Assembly: GCA_046482825.1 (NCBI GenBank) | Contig: JAWOEI010000076.1 | Coordinates: forward strand, 1-37,456 | Direction: 5' to 3' | Source of the DNA: M55B167 sp046482825 | Lineage (GTDB): Bacteria > Verrucomicrobiota > Kiritimatiellia > RFP12 > UBA1067 | Length of the DNA stretch: 37,456 nt | Shown here: positions 1 to 8,123 of the stretch, piece after piece | How positions within the stretch are numbered: the stretch's first letter is position 1 | How the letters are laid out: each line of letters starts with the position of its first letter | Made by a program: the position numbers and the translations under genes | The notes under the pieces: model-generated | Told to the model about the DNA's origin: nothing | Database searches by the model: none | Seen by the model: the letters and a program-made list of their open reading frames with translations, nothing else

Positions 1-315
1 CCGTTCGTAGTTCAAACTTCAGTTTGCCGTGCAAAACGAACACCCGTTTATTCCAGGCAGGCTGAAGCCTGAACTACAAACATAACATCCCAACGCCGTT
101 CGTAGTTCAAACTTCAGTTTGCCGTGCAAAACGAACACCCGTTTATTCCAGGCAGGCTGAAGCCTGAACTACAAACATAACATCCCAACGCCGTTCGTAG
201 TACAAACTTCAGTTTGCCGTGCAAAACGAACATCCGCTTGTTCCCGAGCAGACTGAAGCCTGAACTACAAACGAACATCCCAACGCCGTTCGTAGTTCAA
301 ACTTCAGTTTGCCGA
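1..315. repeat. Tandem 95-bp repeat with GTAG-headed inverted repeats (family A)
   Basis: Units begin at 1, 96 and 191 (period 95), with a partial fourth unit from 286 to about 315. The first two units look identical and the third differs at several positions. Each unit holds two facing arms, GTAGTTCAAACTTCAGTTTG and the complement of CAGGCTGAAGCCTGAACTAC, so it can fold into a long imperfect hairpin. Both arms carry a GTAG head followed by a small palindrome, which is the layout of RAYT-associated REP sequences. The array lies downstream (minus-strand sense) of the last operon gene. Confidence 0.85.
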
Positions 316-494
316 CCCATCCCAAAACATTTACCCGTATTCTATCAGCTTTCTTACTGCCTAGAAACAATATGGCATCTATTATGCGAGAGGGGATTGC
401 AAAGTCAAATGAAAATATGCTAGTGACGAATCATTTCGGGTGATCGATTCCGTAAGTCCGGATGGAAATCGGCTCTAAGTTTAATACGGGCTCT
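316..494. other. Intergenic stretch with no recognised feature
   Basis: Between the family A repeat array and the stop codon of the large membrane protein I see no convincing gene, terminator or RNA. The short plus-strand reading frames here have no ribosome binding site and no recognisable protein similarity. Confidence 0.5.
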
Positions 495-3400
495 TCACTC
501 CGCCAGCGCGCGGAAGTAGGCGTCAACGCTCTCTTCGTAACCAGCGGGAGTGGATTCATTTTCAGGATGACGGATAGTCGAAATTTTCAGACCGCGCACC
601 TCGCTGCGTTCTATGCCTCCAGCGGCGCCGGATCTGATGGCCATGCGAGCATCCCTGAGTGAGGATATCAGTTCGTTCTGAACCTGGCGCACCTGCAAAC
701 CGCTTCCAGTGGTGGTGAATTTCTGAATCTGTTCCATCTTGTTGACAGCCTCCTCTAAATCACCGGTCGGCAGGTTGCGCACATTCAGTTCGCGTAAGAG
801 TGCTTCGGCCTTCTGCTTCATTTCAGCCTGCTTACCGGGAAGACGCTGCTGCAGATCCGGTTTCTGATCCGGGGTTATCCCGCGCAATCCGTCACCACCC
901 ACACCGGACTGCTTTCCTCCACCGGTAGCGCCCCCCTGGGGATCCCTGGAGTAATCCTTTACCGTTCCCTTTTCAAAAGGCGACTGCACCAGGCGGGTCG
1001 GGGTGTCACGTCCGCCCTTGCCGTGAGCCTCCTTCTCGACAAACTGTCCCCTGGACTTACCCGAGCGGCCTTCCCCCGATCGTCCCCCGACCTCATTGTT
1101 ATTCGGCATAACGTTGCCGGTGATTCCCTTGGCGGACATATCATCCATGTTGCCGTCGCTGACTCCCCAGCCGATGCCTTCATCAAACGCGCTGAGCGAA
1201 GACCCGGTGGAGTCTTCCACATCCTCCATATCATCAATGCTGTCGATCAGCTCACCAATAATATCGGTCAGTTCATCCGGCAGATCCTGGAGCGGCACAT
1301 CAGGCATTATGCCGGCCTCCTCTCCCACCCATTTAATGTAATCCCTGGCATCCGCGAGCCAGCGTTCAAGATTGACTTCAATACTCTCAGCCTGTTCACC
1401 GAGCAGCTCCTCATTGACAGTTGCTATTTCGATATGTTTCTTTTCAAGAGCGGCTCCCGCCTTCTGCAGTTCCTCTATCATTTCCACAAATTCATCGGCC
1501 ATGGTTGAATTGGAAAAATCCTGATTCTCCAGTTTGGAGAGATCGTTGAATGCCGCCTGGAAGAATTTTGCAAAGTCCTGCTCCTTTGCCGCCAGGTCCC
1601 CCAGAAGTTTTTCTTCCTCTTCGGTCCAGTCCTCAGGTTCCTTTTTATCGATAGCCTCTGTATCAGCGAGTATTTTGCGCTGTTCCTCCCTGAACTTGGA
1701 TATATCCTCCTTCAAAGCCTTGAGTTTCTTGAAAAGCTCCTGTTCCTGTTCCTCCTCCGCAAGACGCTGCTGTTCGAGATCCTCAAGAGCCTTATGCTTG
1801 CTGACAGCCCCGAGAATGCGTTGAAGCACTGTGATGATATCGCTCTGCTTCAGGACAACCTCATTCAATCCGGCCTTACGCGCATCACCTTGAAACTTCA
1901 CAACCTGAGGAATCCGCAATACCAGGGGATGTGAGTAATCGGTTTTCAAATCGGAGATTCTGTCATTCAGGGTTTTGCGTATTTTCTTTTTTTCAAGCAG
2001 GCCGGCGGCCAGTATCGCGCCCTTACTTATTCTGGAATGCACCTGATTCTGCCGTTCCGGCAGAATCTTGTTTATTTTATTATTCAGGTCTTTACCGATA
2101 CGTGCCGCCACCCAGTCACGCAGATGCTTCTGACTGTCCAATGCCTCGGTGAGCAGAGCAAACAGCCGGACATAGGGATCGTCTTTGTCAGCGGTATTCA
2201 TTTTCTTCATCGGGTCGATAATATGCAGTGTCAGCGGAACAGGCGAAACCCCCGGCTGTGAAGGAGTATGATTGTCAAAAACCCTTGCCCAGACCTTATA
2301 ACTTGCATTGCGGGCAAAGACCTTCTCATCAACTGAAAGCGCGCTTACACCGGTTCGTTCGCGACGTACATCGCGATAGTTGATTTCCTTGACAACCTGC
2401 TCTTTCCCATTCTTCACAGTAAAGAGCTCCAGTGAAGTAACGCCGAAATCGTCACGCTCCTCCACTGTCAAAGGCAGGCTCTGTCCGGCAGTCGCCTCCA
2501 CATTCAGTTCGCGGTTGAGGAACCGCACCTCCGGATTTCTGTCTTCCGCCATAATCATCCGGCATTCCCAGACACCGGCATGCAGCAACCCCCGCTCATC
2601 CTTGACGTCGATCGACACAACCGTATCGGCATTCATCACAAAAGACAGATCGCCGTTCACCTCAGCGGCTTTGTCGTTATCCCTGAAGATAACAGCCTCC
2701 TTCCTGCCGGAAACTCCGCTGCTGACAACCACACGCGAGCCCTTGAGAACCTTCACTTCATGTTTGATCGATTCAACTGTCCAGGGTTCTTCACCCGTAT
2801 ATTCCGGAGGTGTGACAGTGACCTTCAGCTTTTTCAACTTTGGCCTGGGTATAACCTTGACAGTATATTCTTTACTTTGATCATTGCCGTTACGCAGCAG
2901 GTATTGAGTGGTGCGGGTCAAATCGTGCAGTTCAAAAACAAAGCCTTCTCCGCTCGAACGCATCGGATAAAGCAGAGGAGCCCCCCCATCCCGTATAACT
3001 ACTTCAAGATCCGACGCCGCACGTCCGGACTTTGACGCCTCCGCTTTTATCAGACACGAACTGCCCTCAATAAGCTGAACGTCACCAGGTTCCACTTTGA
3101 ACTGTGTGAAGTTAAGAGGCATAACCGAAGAGGAGGGATTAATCAGGCGGGCAAAGGCATTTTTCGCATGAGAAGAGAAGGGAATGACGTAAGCGAGAAA
3201 AATGAGCAGCCCCGCTGCAAACCAGATGACAGCAGGTTTAAGGCGGGCATGCTGCCACACCTTGCCGAGTTTCAGTCCACTGCAGGCCGATTCAGCTGAT
3301 ACGGCAAATATATCCTTGATGTAATCCGGAAGTTCAGGTGCCTTTTCAAAATGAACCGCATTGATAAGTCGGTTGTCATTGATGCCATAGCGCTGTTCAA

Positions 3401-3668
3401 GATAAACCGCCGTCCGGGCACTGTCCACCGGCCTGCTCCAGTAGCGCATGAAAACTCTGGCAAGCATAAAAAGAATCGATCCGGCAAACAGCAAAGCTGT
3501 AACACCCCGGGTTCCCGCAGAGAGATTGAAAAGATTGTCCGCGGCAAGCACCACGCTGACACCGACAAGCAACACAGCGCATGTCAGCAACAGCATACGC
3601 AGCGTAAGGCTTAATCTGCGGAGCAGGGCCGCCTTATTCAAGGTCGCGTATAAATGTCCGTTTTTCAT
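495..3668 (-). CDS. Large DUF4175-like membrane protein with coiled coil
   Basis: The predicted protein has 1057 residues. Two membrane helices lie near residues 22-42 and 53-71 and a third near 145-163. An Ig-like, beta-rich extracytoplasmic region follows, then a long charged Glu/Lys/Gln-rich coiled coil over roughly residues 640-790, and a Gly/Ser/Asp-rich low-complexity C-terminal part. This order resembles DUF4175-type proteins found beside MoxR/VWA genes. The family call is from architecture only. I place the start at 3668 rather than at the longer upstream frame (3758) because AAGGAGGA sits 7 nt before this ATG. The start overlaps the end of the upstream secreted-protein gene by 35 nt, so the two are probably translationally coupled. 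It is the last gene of the MoxR operon. Its biochemical role is unknown; it may be the large structural partner of the VWA proteins. Confidence 0.75.
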   Translation of the reverse strand: MKNGHLYATLNKAALLRRLSLTLRMLLLTCAVLLVGVSVVLAADNLFNLSAGTRGVTALLFAGSILFMLARVFMRYWSRPVDSARTAVYLEQRYGINDNRLINAVHFEKAPELPDYIKDIFAVSAESACSGLKLGKVWQHARLKPAVIWFAAGLLIFLAYVIPFSSHAKNAFARLINPSSSVMPLNFTQFKVEPGDVQLIEGSSCLIKAEASKSGRAASDLEVVIRDGGAPLLYPMRSSGEGFVFELHDLTRTTQYLLRNGNDQSKEYTVKVIPRPKLKKLKVTVTPPEYTGEEPWTVESIKHEVKVLKGSRVVVSSGVSGRKEAVIFRDNDKAAEVNGDLSFVMNADTVVSIDVKDERGLLHAGVWECRMIMAEDRNPEVRFLNRELNVEATAGQSLPLTVEERDDFGVTSLELFTVKNGKEQVVKEINYRDVRRERTGVSALSVDEKVFARNASYKVWARVFDNHTPSQPGVSPVPLTLHIIDPMKKMNTADKDDPYVRLFALLTEALDSQKHLRDWVAARIGKDLNNKINKILPERQNQVHSRISKGAILAAGLLEKKKIRKTLNDRISDLKTDYSHPLVLRIPQVVKFQGDARKAGLNEVVLKQSDIITVLQRILGAVSKHKALEDLEQQRLAEEEQEQELFKKLKALKEDISKFREEQRKILADTEAIDKKEPEDWTEEEEKLLGDLAAKEQDFAKFFQAAFNDLSKLENQDFSNSTMADEFVEMIEELQKAGAALEKKHIEIATVNEELLGEQAESIEVNLERWLADARDYIKWVGEEAGIMPDVPLQDLPDELTDIIGELIDSIDDMEDVEDSTGSSLSAFDEGIGWGVSDGNMDDMSAKGITGNVMPNNNEVGGRSGEGRSGKSRGQFVEKEAHGKGGRDTPTRLVQSPFEKGTVKDYSRDPQGGATGGGKQSGVGGDGLRGITPDQKPDLQQRLPGKQAEMKQKAEALLRELNVRNLPTGDLEEAVNKMEQIQKFTTTGSGLQVRQVQNELISSLRDARMAIRSGAAGGIERSEVRGLKISTIRHPENESTPAGYEESVDAYFRALAE

Positions 3669-4785
3669 TATTCCGTCCTCCTTCAATATGGAGGTTTCCC
3701 CCTGGATGAACGGCGTTGAGAGCCGTAGCGATATAAAGTTTACGGTTTTGCTCGCCACCCTTCTGCTTATGGCGGATCAAAATGCTGCGGCGGTCAAGTT
3801 TCCATTCATCTCCAGCAAGATGCCAGCTCCAGACCTCAAGATGCCAGAGAAACCCTCCCGGTGTCCATCTCTCAGATTCATAATAATCCGCCCGGCGTTT
3901 ATATACAAGAGCTTTAGCAAACTTGCGGTTGCCGTTCAGACGCAGAACCCAGCGATCGTTGAAAAAATCATCCGCCAGGGGAAATTTTTTTCTGACGCCC
4001 TCAATATCCCCCTTCTGCAGGGAATCTCCCCGGCGGTTTACAGATGTTTCATCGGAAAGACCCAGCAGCACATGGGTCGCAGTAAGCACACAAATATCAT
4101 AACTGCCGGGGAGGACCGTTCCGAAATCGAAACCTCCGTCTTCCGAAACTTCGGCGAATATCACCTGTTCACGAGCGTTATCCAGTGCGCTCACCGACAT
4201 CACATGACCGAAGCCCCGGACATCGCCGCTGATATTGCCGCCCCCTTCAACCTGATTGGATGTCATTCTGATATTACGGATATAAACGACATCATCGAGT
4301 TTCTGTGTTTTACCGCCTTTGATCTGTCGTTTCAGGAAAACCTTGCGCTTCCCCTGTTCGGATTTAAAGTAGAGACCGACAGAAATAATGTGGCCTGTGA
4401 CTTGTTTTCCGTTAACAAGAGAGAGGCGGGTCTTGAAATTTATCAGAGGATACTCCCCCTCAAGGTAGACCTTCTCGGCCCGGCCTGACTCCTTGAAAAC
4501 CCAGGGTTTTTCCATTGAGGCATTCTCGGGAAAATGATCAATGGACACAATATCGGCCAGATGAAACTTGTGTTGCCGGTTCTCGCCGTCAGGCACCATG
4601 GTTAAAGGACGCACACCGATGAGCCGGATTCTGCCTGTAATAACAGTTCTATCGGAAAGCGTAATCACTGCTGGAGTGTATTTCGCAGCGAGCACAGGCA
4701 TAGCGCAAAGCGCGATTGCTACTGTAGAAAGTAGCCAGCAAAGCTGGTCCCGCTTTGCGGGATAGGATGTGGAATGTAGTTTCAT
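3634..4785 (-). CDS. Secreted protein of unknown function
   Basis: The protein has 383 residues. A probable signal peptide with hydrophobic core at about residues 18-33 ends in an Ala-rich site (VLAA). The mature part begins with repeated short beta-strand stretches around a VITGRI motif and a second VTGHI motif, which look like two related beta-barrel modules, but I do not recognise a named family. A likely carboxypeptidase-regulatory-like stretch (GSYDICVLTATH) follows in the middle. The gene lies between the RAYT/REP insertion and the large DUF4175-like gene and overlaps the latter by 35 nt. There is no purine-rich ribosome binding site before the ATG: the first REP unit ends only 13 nt upstream. 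The native leader may have been displaced by the repeat insertion. Function unknown; export is fairly likely. Confidence 0.7.
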   Translation of the reverse strand: MKLHSTSYPAKRDQLCWLLSTVAIALCAMPVLAAKYTPAVITLSDRTVITGRIRLIGVRPLTMVPDGENRQHKFHLADIVSIDHFPENASMEKPWVFKESGRAEKVYLEGEYPLINFKTRLSLVNGKQVTGHIISVGLYFKSEQGKRKVFLKRQIKGGKTQKLDDVVYIRNIRMTSNQVEGGGNISGDVRGFGHVMSVSALDNAREQVIFAEVSEDGGFDFGTVLPGSYDICVLTATHVLLGLSDETSVNRRGDSLQKGDIEGVRKKFPLADDFFNDRWVLRLNGNRKFAKALVYKRRADYYESERWTPGGFLWHLEVWSWHLAGDEWKLDRRSILIRHKQKGGEQNRKLYIATALNAVHPGGNLHIEGGRNNEKRTFIRDLE

Positions 4786-4798
4786 AGTTCAAAATTAT

Positions 4799-4940
4799 GT
4801 AGGCCCGGTTTTTAACCGGATTGTATCTCTATATCCGGTTACAAACCGGATTTACTGTAGGTCCGGTTTTTAACCGGACTATATTTCTATATCCGGTTAC
4901 AAACCGGATTTACTGTAGGTCCGGTTTTTAACCGGATTAG
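4799..4940. repeat. REP/BIME array B, left half
   Basis: GTAG heads occur at 4799, 4857 and 4915, an exact 58-bp period. Each unit has a forward arm (GTAGGTCCGGTTTTTAACCG) and an opposed arm ending in CCGGATTTAC, separated by a short TATTTCTAT-type spacer. The array ends within a few bases of the RAYT stop codon. The right half of the same array is at 5650-5741. Confidence 0.9.
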
Positions 4941-5642
4941 TTAATCCTCCAATTTCGCATACTCATCAAGCCAATCTGCACGTCGGTAAGCATCGCCATC
5001 AAGTGCCAATCCAGCCTGCTCAGCGTTTTTAGCAATGTATTTCCTGTAAACACGTAGTTCCTCAGTGCTTCGTACTATGTGGTCGTAGCTGTCCCTCTGC
5101 CACAGAGGCCCTTCCCTTTTCAAGACAGCATTTATCTTACGAGCAGAAAATCTCTTAACCGAATGCAACAAATCCTTCAATTCTAATTCACCTACCGGAA
5201 TGATCAATGCATGGACATGATTAGCCATAATTACTGTATCGCCTGCCCAACAACGCTCTCCATCAAAGTAAAACAGTGATTGAAGTACTATTTTGGCAAA
5301 TTCCTGATTACGCAAAACACATGATCCATGTGCAGCATCAAGACACTCATTAAACTTAAAATGCCTTTCTCTCTCAAATTCTCTTCGTTCTTCAATATCA
5401 ATACTCTCGTAGGCAACTCTCCACTCATCACCTCTTAAATTGACATTAACTCCATGTTCTTTCAACCAGATTTCACGTTCCTCCTGCCAGACATCGATAA
5501 CTTTTTTCGGAATTGAATCATTCAAACGCCATGTAACAAAATAACATGCTCCATCCTGCCGCCAATGGGGCAGGTTTCGTCGATAAACCATAATGCTTTC
5601 GTATGGATTAAACGCTTTAAAAATAGGTTTTTGCTGTTTCAT
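4941..5642 (-). CDS. REP-associated tyrosine transposase (RAYT, Y1/HUH type)
   Basis: The protein has 233 residues, full length for a RAYT. It starts with the typical YRRNLPHW...CYFVTWRL segment (residues 20-40). It carries the metal-binding HUH motif as NHVHALI (His142, His144). A C-terminal YRKYIAKNAEQAG helix contains the candidate catalytic Tyr (Tyr202, or Tyr199). LWQRDSYDH at 180-188 is also characteristic. RAYTs are single-copy relatives of IS200/IS605 transposases that bind and cleave GTAG-headed REP hairpins. Here GTAG repeats of one family abut both ends of the gene, which fits that role. No strong Shine-Dalgarno sequence precedes the ATG. The gene interrupts the MoxR/VWA operon in the same orientation. 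It looks intact, with no frameshift or missing motif. Confidence 0.93.
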   Translation of the reverse strand: MKQQKPIFKAFNPYESIMVYRRNLPHWRQDGACYFVTWRLNDSIPKKVIDVWQEEREIWLKEHGVNVNLRGDEWRVAYESIDIEERREFERERHFKFNECLDAAHGSCVLRNQEFAKIVLQSLFYFDGERCWAGDTVIMANHVHALIIPVGELELKDLLHSVKRFSARKINAVLKREGPLWQRDSYDHIVRSTEELRVYRKYIAKNAEQAGLALDGDAYRRADWLDEYAKLED

Positions 5643-5649
5643 CAGCGAT

Positions 5650-5741
5650 ATTTCTCTATATCCGGTTACAAACCGGATTTACTGTAGGTCCGGTTTCTAA
5701 CCGGACTGTATTTCTATATCCGGTTACAAACCGAATTTACA
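5650..5741. repeat. REP/BIME array B, right half
   Basis: This contains an opposed arm at about 5659-5682, a forward arm with GTAG head at 5684, and a final opposed arm (CCGGTTACAAACCGAATTTAC) ending at 5740. The array starts about 7 nt from the RAYT start codon and ends 2 nt from the stop codon of the upstream VWA gene. Removing the RAYT segment would join a forward arm to the TATTTCTCTAT spacer and restore the 58-bp register. Confidence 0.88.
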
Positions 5742-5742
5742 A

Positions 5743-7917
5743 TCAAAACAGATTGAACCGCCTTCGCAGTATCCATTCAGTCAACAGAAGAATGACGACT
5801 GCGATAAAAAACCAGGGTGTTTCAAAAATCAGAAAGCTCTCCCGGTGAACTATATTCTTGCGAACAGCCTCGCGGAGGACATCCTGCAAGCGTTCGGCTT
5901 CATCCGGCTCAAAAATATTCTTCTCGCTGCTGAAAGCACGGAAGTTCTCCCGGTCACAGCGGATACGGGTATTCTCTCTGAGCACATCCCCCACCAGCAG
6001 GAATTTGTAGCGGGTGCGCAGAATCTCCCGGCCATCCTGCGAGGTCACCCGCAAAACATAGCGTCCCGCGTCAAGTCCGGGAAGAGAGCCCATATAGCAG
6101 CCGGTCTTTCTCTCCAGCTCCAGCGTGGATTTCGGCGTATCGCTTCCTGATGCAAACAGATCGGCTTTGACAGTCAACGCCGGCGCATTGGTTTCACCTC
6201 CCGCGGACGGGTGCCGTGCAGTTGCGGTTATAGCCACACTTTCCCCGGCTGCCAGTTCGTTTTTGGAGAGGGCGACCTTAAGCAGGTCGGCATCCTCATC
6301 GGGATTTCTTGAAAACGCAATCAGCTGGCGCCAGAAACGGCTGAAGTTTTCATCGCGTCTGTCAGGAGCCCCCCACTGATGAAATGTATTGCTAAGCAAT
6401 GCGACAACCTTCCCCCGCCCATAAGAGTGATACACCACCAAAGGCTGGCGACGTTCATCAACTGCCCAGAGCATCACACGGGCATTGGCTTTTACATCCT
6501 TAACAACGTTAATACCGCTGAGCATAAACGCCGCTGAATCATTGTTACTCCGGATTATTTCGTTGATCTGCCCCGCAAAAGCATCATCAAAGGATTTACC
6601 AGTCTCAACCCTGAAAGTTCCCGATTCATAGGATTTCTCCATGGTAACCACAGGCAGCAAACGATGCATGGGCGATCCGGAAGGCAGTTCGCCGAATGAA
6701 TCGGAACCGGCCAGACAAACCAGGGTTCCTCCTTTGCGCACATACTGCTCCAGCAGAAGGGCTTCCGCCGCAGACAGCACATCCTTGTTGTGTGATCCCA
6801 GTACAAAACAGGTTACATTTGCCAACATCCCGCTTTTAGGCGGCAGACCGTCCTTGAAGATCCGGTTTATCCTTGTTCCGCGCAGACGGTAGTTCCCTTC
6901 CGAAACCTTATACACTGCGGTAAACACACTGGTGTCATCCTTGGTGAATTCACGCAGTAAAGGACGGAAGCTGTTGTTCAGTACCGGAAAATAGACGGCG
7001 ACCTCCTCCTTGGCCTTGACCACCTCTACAGCCAGCTCACGGCGGTTGTTCAGATGGGAAACTTCATCCGGCAAATCTTCACAATCAACAGAGATAATGT
7101 GGATACCGGTACCCTTCAGGCTGATCTTCACTTTCTCCGTGTGCAGACGACCACTGCCAAGGGTCAGATCCAGCGAGTGAACAGGTTTTTCGTCCACATC
7201 AACTTCAAAGCGGCTCTCCTGTTCGCGAGAGTAACCCTGCAACATCACCGGAATCTCAAGGACAATCTCTTCTCCTTCACTTACTTTGGCCGGACATTTA
7301 AAGGGCTCAATACCAAGATCCTTGACTTCGCTCATATCCGTCCCCATCCGCACACTCATAATGGGCATGGATACCGAGCTACCGCGAAAACCGGAATAAT
7401 CCAGTCCGTCACTTAGAAGTACTAACGCAGAGGTGCGATTCAGCCCGATATCTTTGTCGATACGATCCACGGCCTGCTTAAGATCCGTACCGCCTCCGGC
7501 TTTCAATCCGTCGAGAACACCGGGGCTGTCATGTTTTTTCACCTGATTGTCGAATGAATAGCTTGTAAAAGGATAATCCGAAAGACGCTTAAACCGGTTC
7601 TCTTCCAGAAAACGCAATGCGCGTTCAAAACGTGACTCCCTTGCGGACAGGTCTTTCACCCCCATGGATGCCGACTTATCTATCAGCAAGACGATATGGG
7701 ACTTCTCAACATTACGTTCCTCTGTCATTCGCCCGGGACAAAGCAGCATCATCAATATCAAAGCAAGAGTCACCATGCGCAAAGCCAGAAGCAACCGGTG
7801 CTGCCAGAGTTCAACGGCGGGATTCCGGTGACGGTACGACCAGACAACCACGCTCCCGGAAAAGGCGAGCATCAGTATTATCAGCCAGGGCGGCAATATG
7901 GGGTAGAATGAAAACAT
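5743..7917 (-). CDS. VWA-domain membrane protein with GATase-like C-terminal half
   Basis: The protein has 724 residues. Two N-terminal membrane helices (about 9-28 and 41-61) precede a von Willebrand factor A domain. Its metal-ion-dependent adhesion site is complete: DKSAS with Asp80, Ser82 and Ser84, Thr144 in GGTDL, and Asp170 in LLSDG. The following region has Ig-like strands and a class I glutamine-amidotransferase-like fold segment (residues about 370-510), without an obvious catalytic Cys. A final helix (WFFIAVVILLLTEW) returns to the membrane. Such proteins accompany MoxR ATPases and DUF58 proteins. The intact MIDAS suggests divalent-metal-dependent protein binding. The upstream gap of 206 bp holds an inverted repeat rather than a clear promoter. 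There is no good ribosome binding site before the ATG. Confidence 0.85.
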   Translation of the reverse strand: MFSFYPILPPWLIILMLAFSGSVVVWSYRHRNPAVELWQHRLLLALRMVTLALILMMLLCPGRMTEERNVEKSHIVLLIDKSASMGVKDLSARESRFERALRFLEENRFKRLSDYPFTSYSFDNQVKKHDSPGVLDGLKAGGGTDLKQAVDRIDKDIGLNRTSALVLLSDGLDYSGFRGSSVSMPIMSVRMGTDMSEVKDLGIEPFKCPAKVSEGEEIVLEIPVMLQGYSREQESRFEVDVDEKPVHSLDLTLGSGRLHTEKVKISLKGTGIHIISVDCEDLPDEVSHLNNRRELAVEVVKAKEEVAVYFPVLNNSFRPLLREFTKDDTSVFTAVYKVSEGNYRLRGTRINRIFKDGLPPKSGMLANVTCFVLGSHNKDVLSAAEALLLEQYVRKGGTLVCLAGSDSFGELPSGSPMHRLLPVVTMEKSYESGTFRVETGKSFDDAFAGQINEIIRSNNDSAAFMLSGINVVKDVKANARVMLWAVDERRQPLVVYHSYGRGKVVALLSNTFHQWGAPDRRDENFSRFWRQLIAFSRNPDEDADLLKVALSKNELAAGESVAITATARHPSAGGETNAPALTVKADLFASGSDTPKSTLELERKTGCYMGSLPGLDAGRYVLRVTSQDGREILRTRYKFLLVGDVLRENTRIRCDRENFRAFSSEKNIFEPDEAERLQDVLREAVRKNIVHRESFLIFETPWFFIAVVILLLTEWILRRRFNLF

Positions 7918-7959
7918 TTCGTTAGTGCATTAGTTGAATCTTTGCTCCGTAAAATTTTT

Positions 7960-8112
7960 AATCACGGAGATCACTGAGGCATAGAGATTTATCTTTGCGC
8001 CGCAGTTCTTTAACAGAATTAACATGATTCAAAAAGCATTCCTTCATTTTCCTGCATTTCGTGTTTTTCGTGATTAGATTACTCTGTGCCTCTATGGCAA
8101 AAAACATAATCT
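7960..8112. repeat. Inverted-repeat intergenic element (family F)
   Basis: The gap between the two VWA genes starts with a CACGGAGATCACTGAGGCAT stretch and ends with ACTCTGTGCCTCTATGGCAA, which are imperfect inverted copies. Between them lies AT-rich sequence. Related stretches rich in 'GCAAAGGCGCAAAG' appear near 20391 and 28710, so this probably belongs to a dispersed noncoding repeat. Confidence 0.5.
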
Positions 8113-8123
8113 CCTCTTAGTAG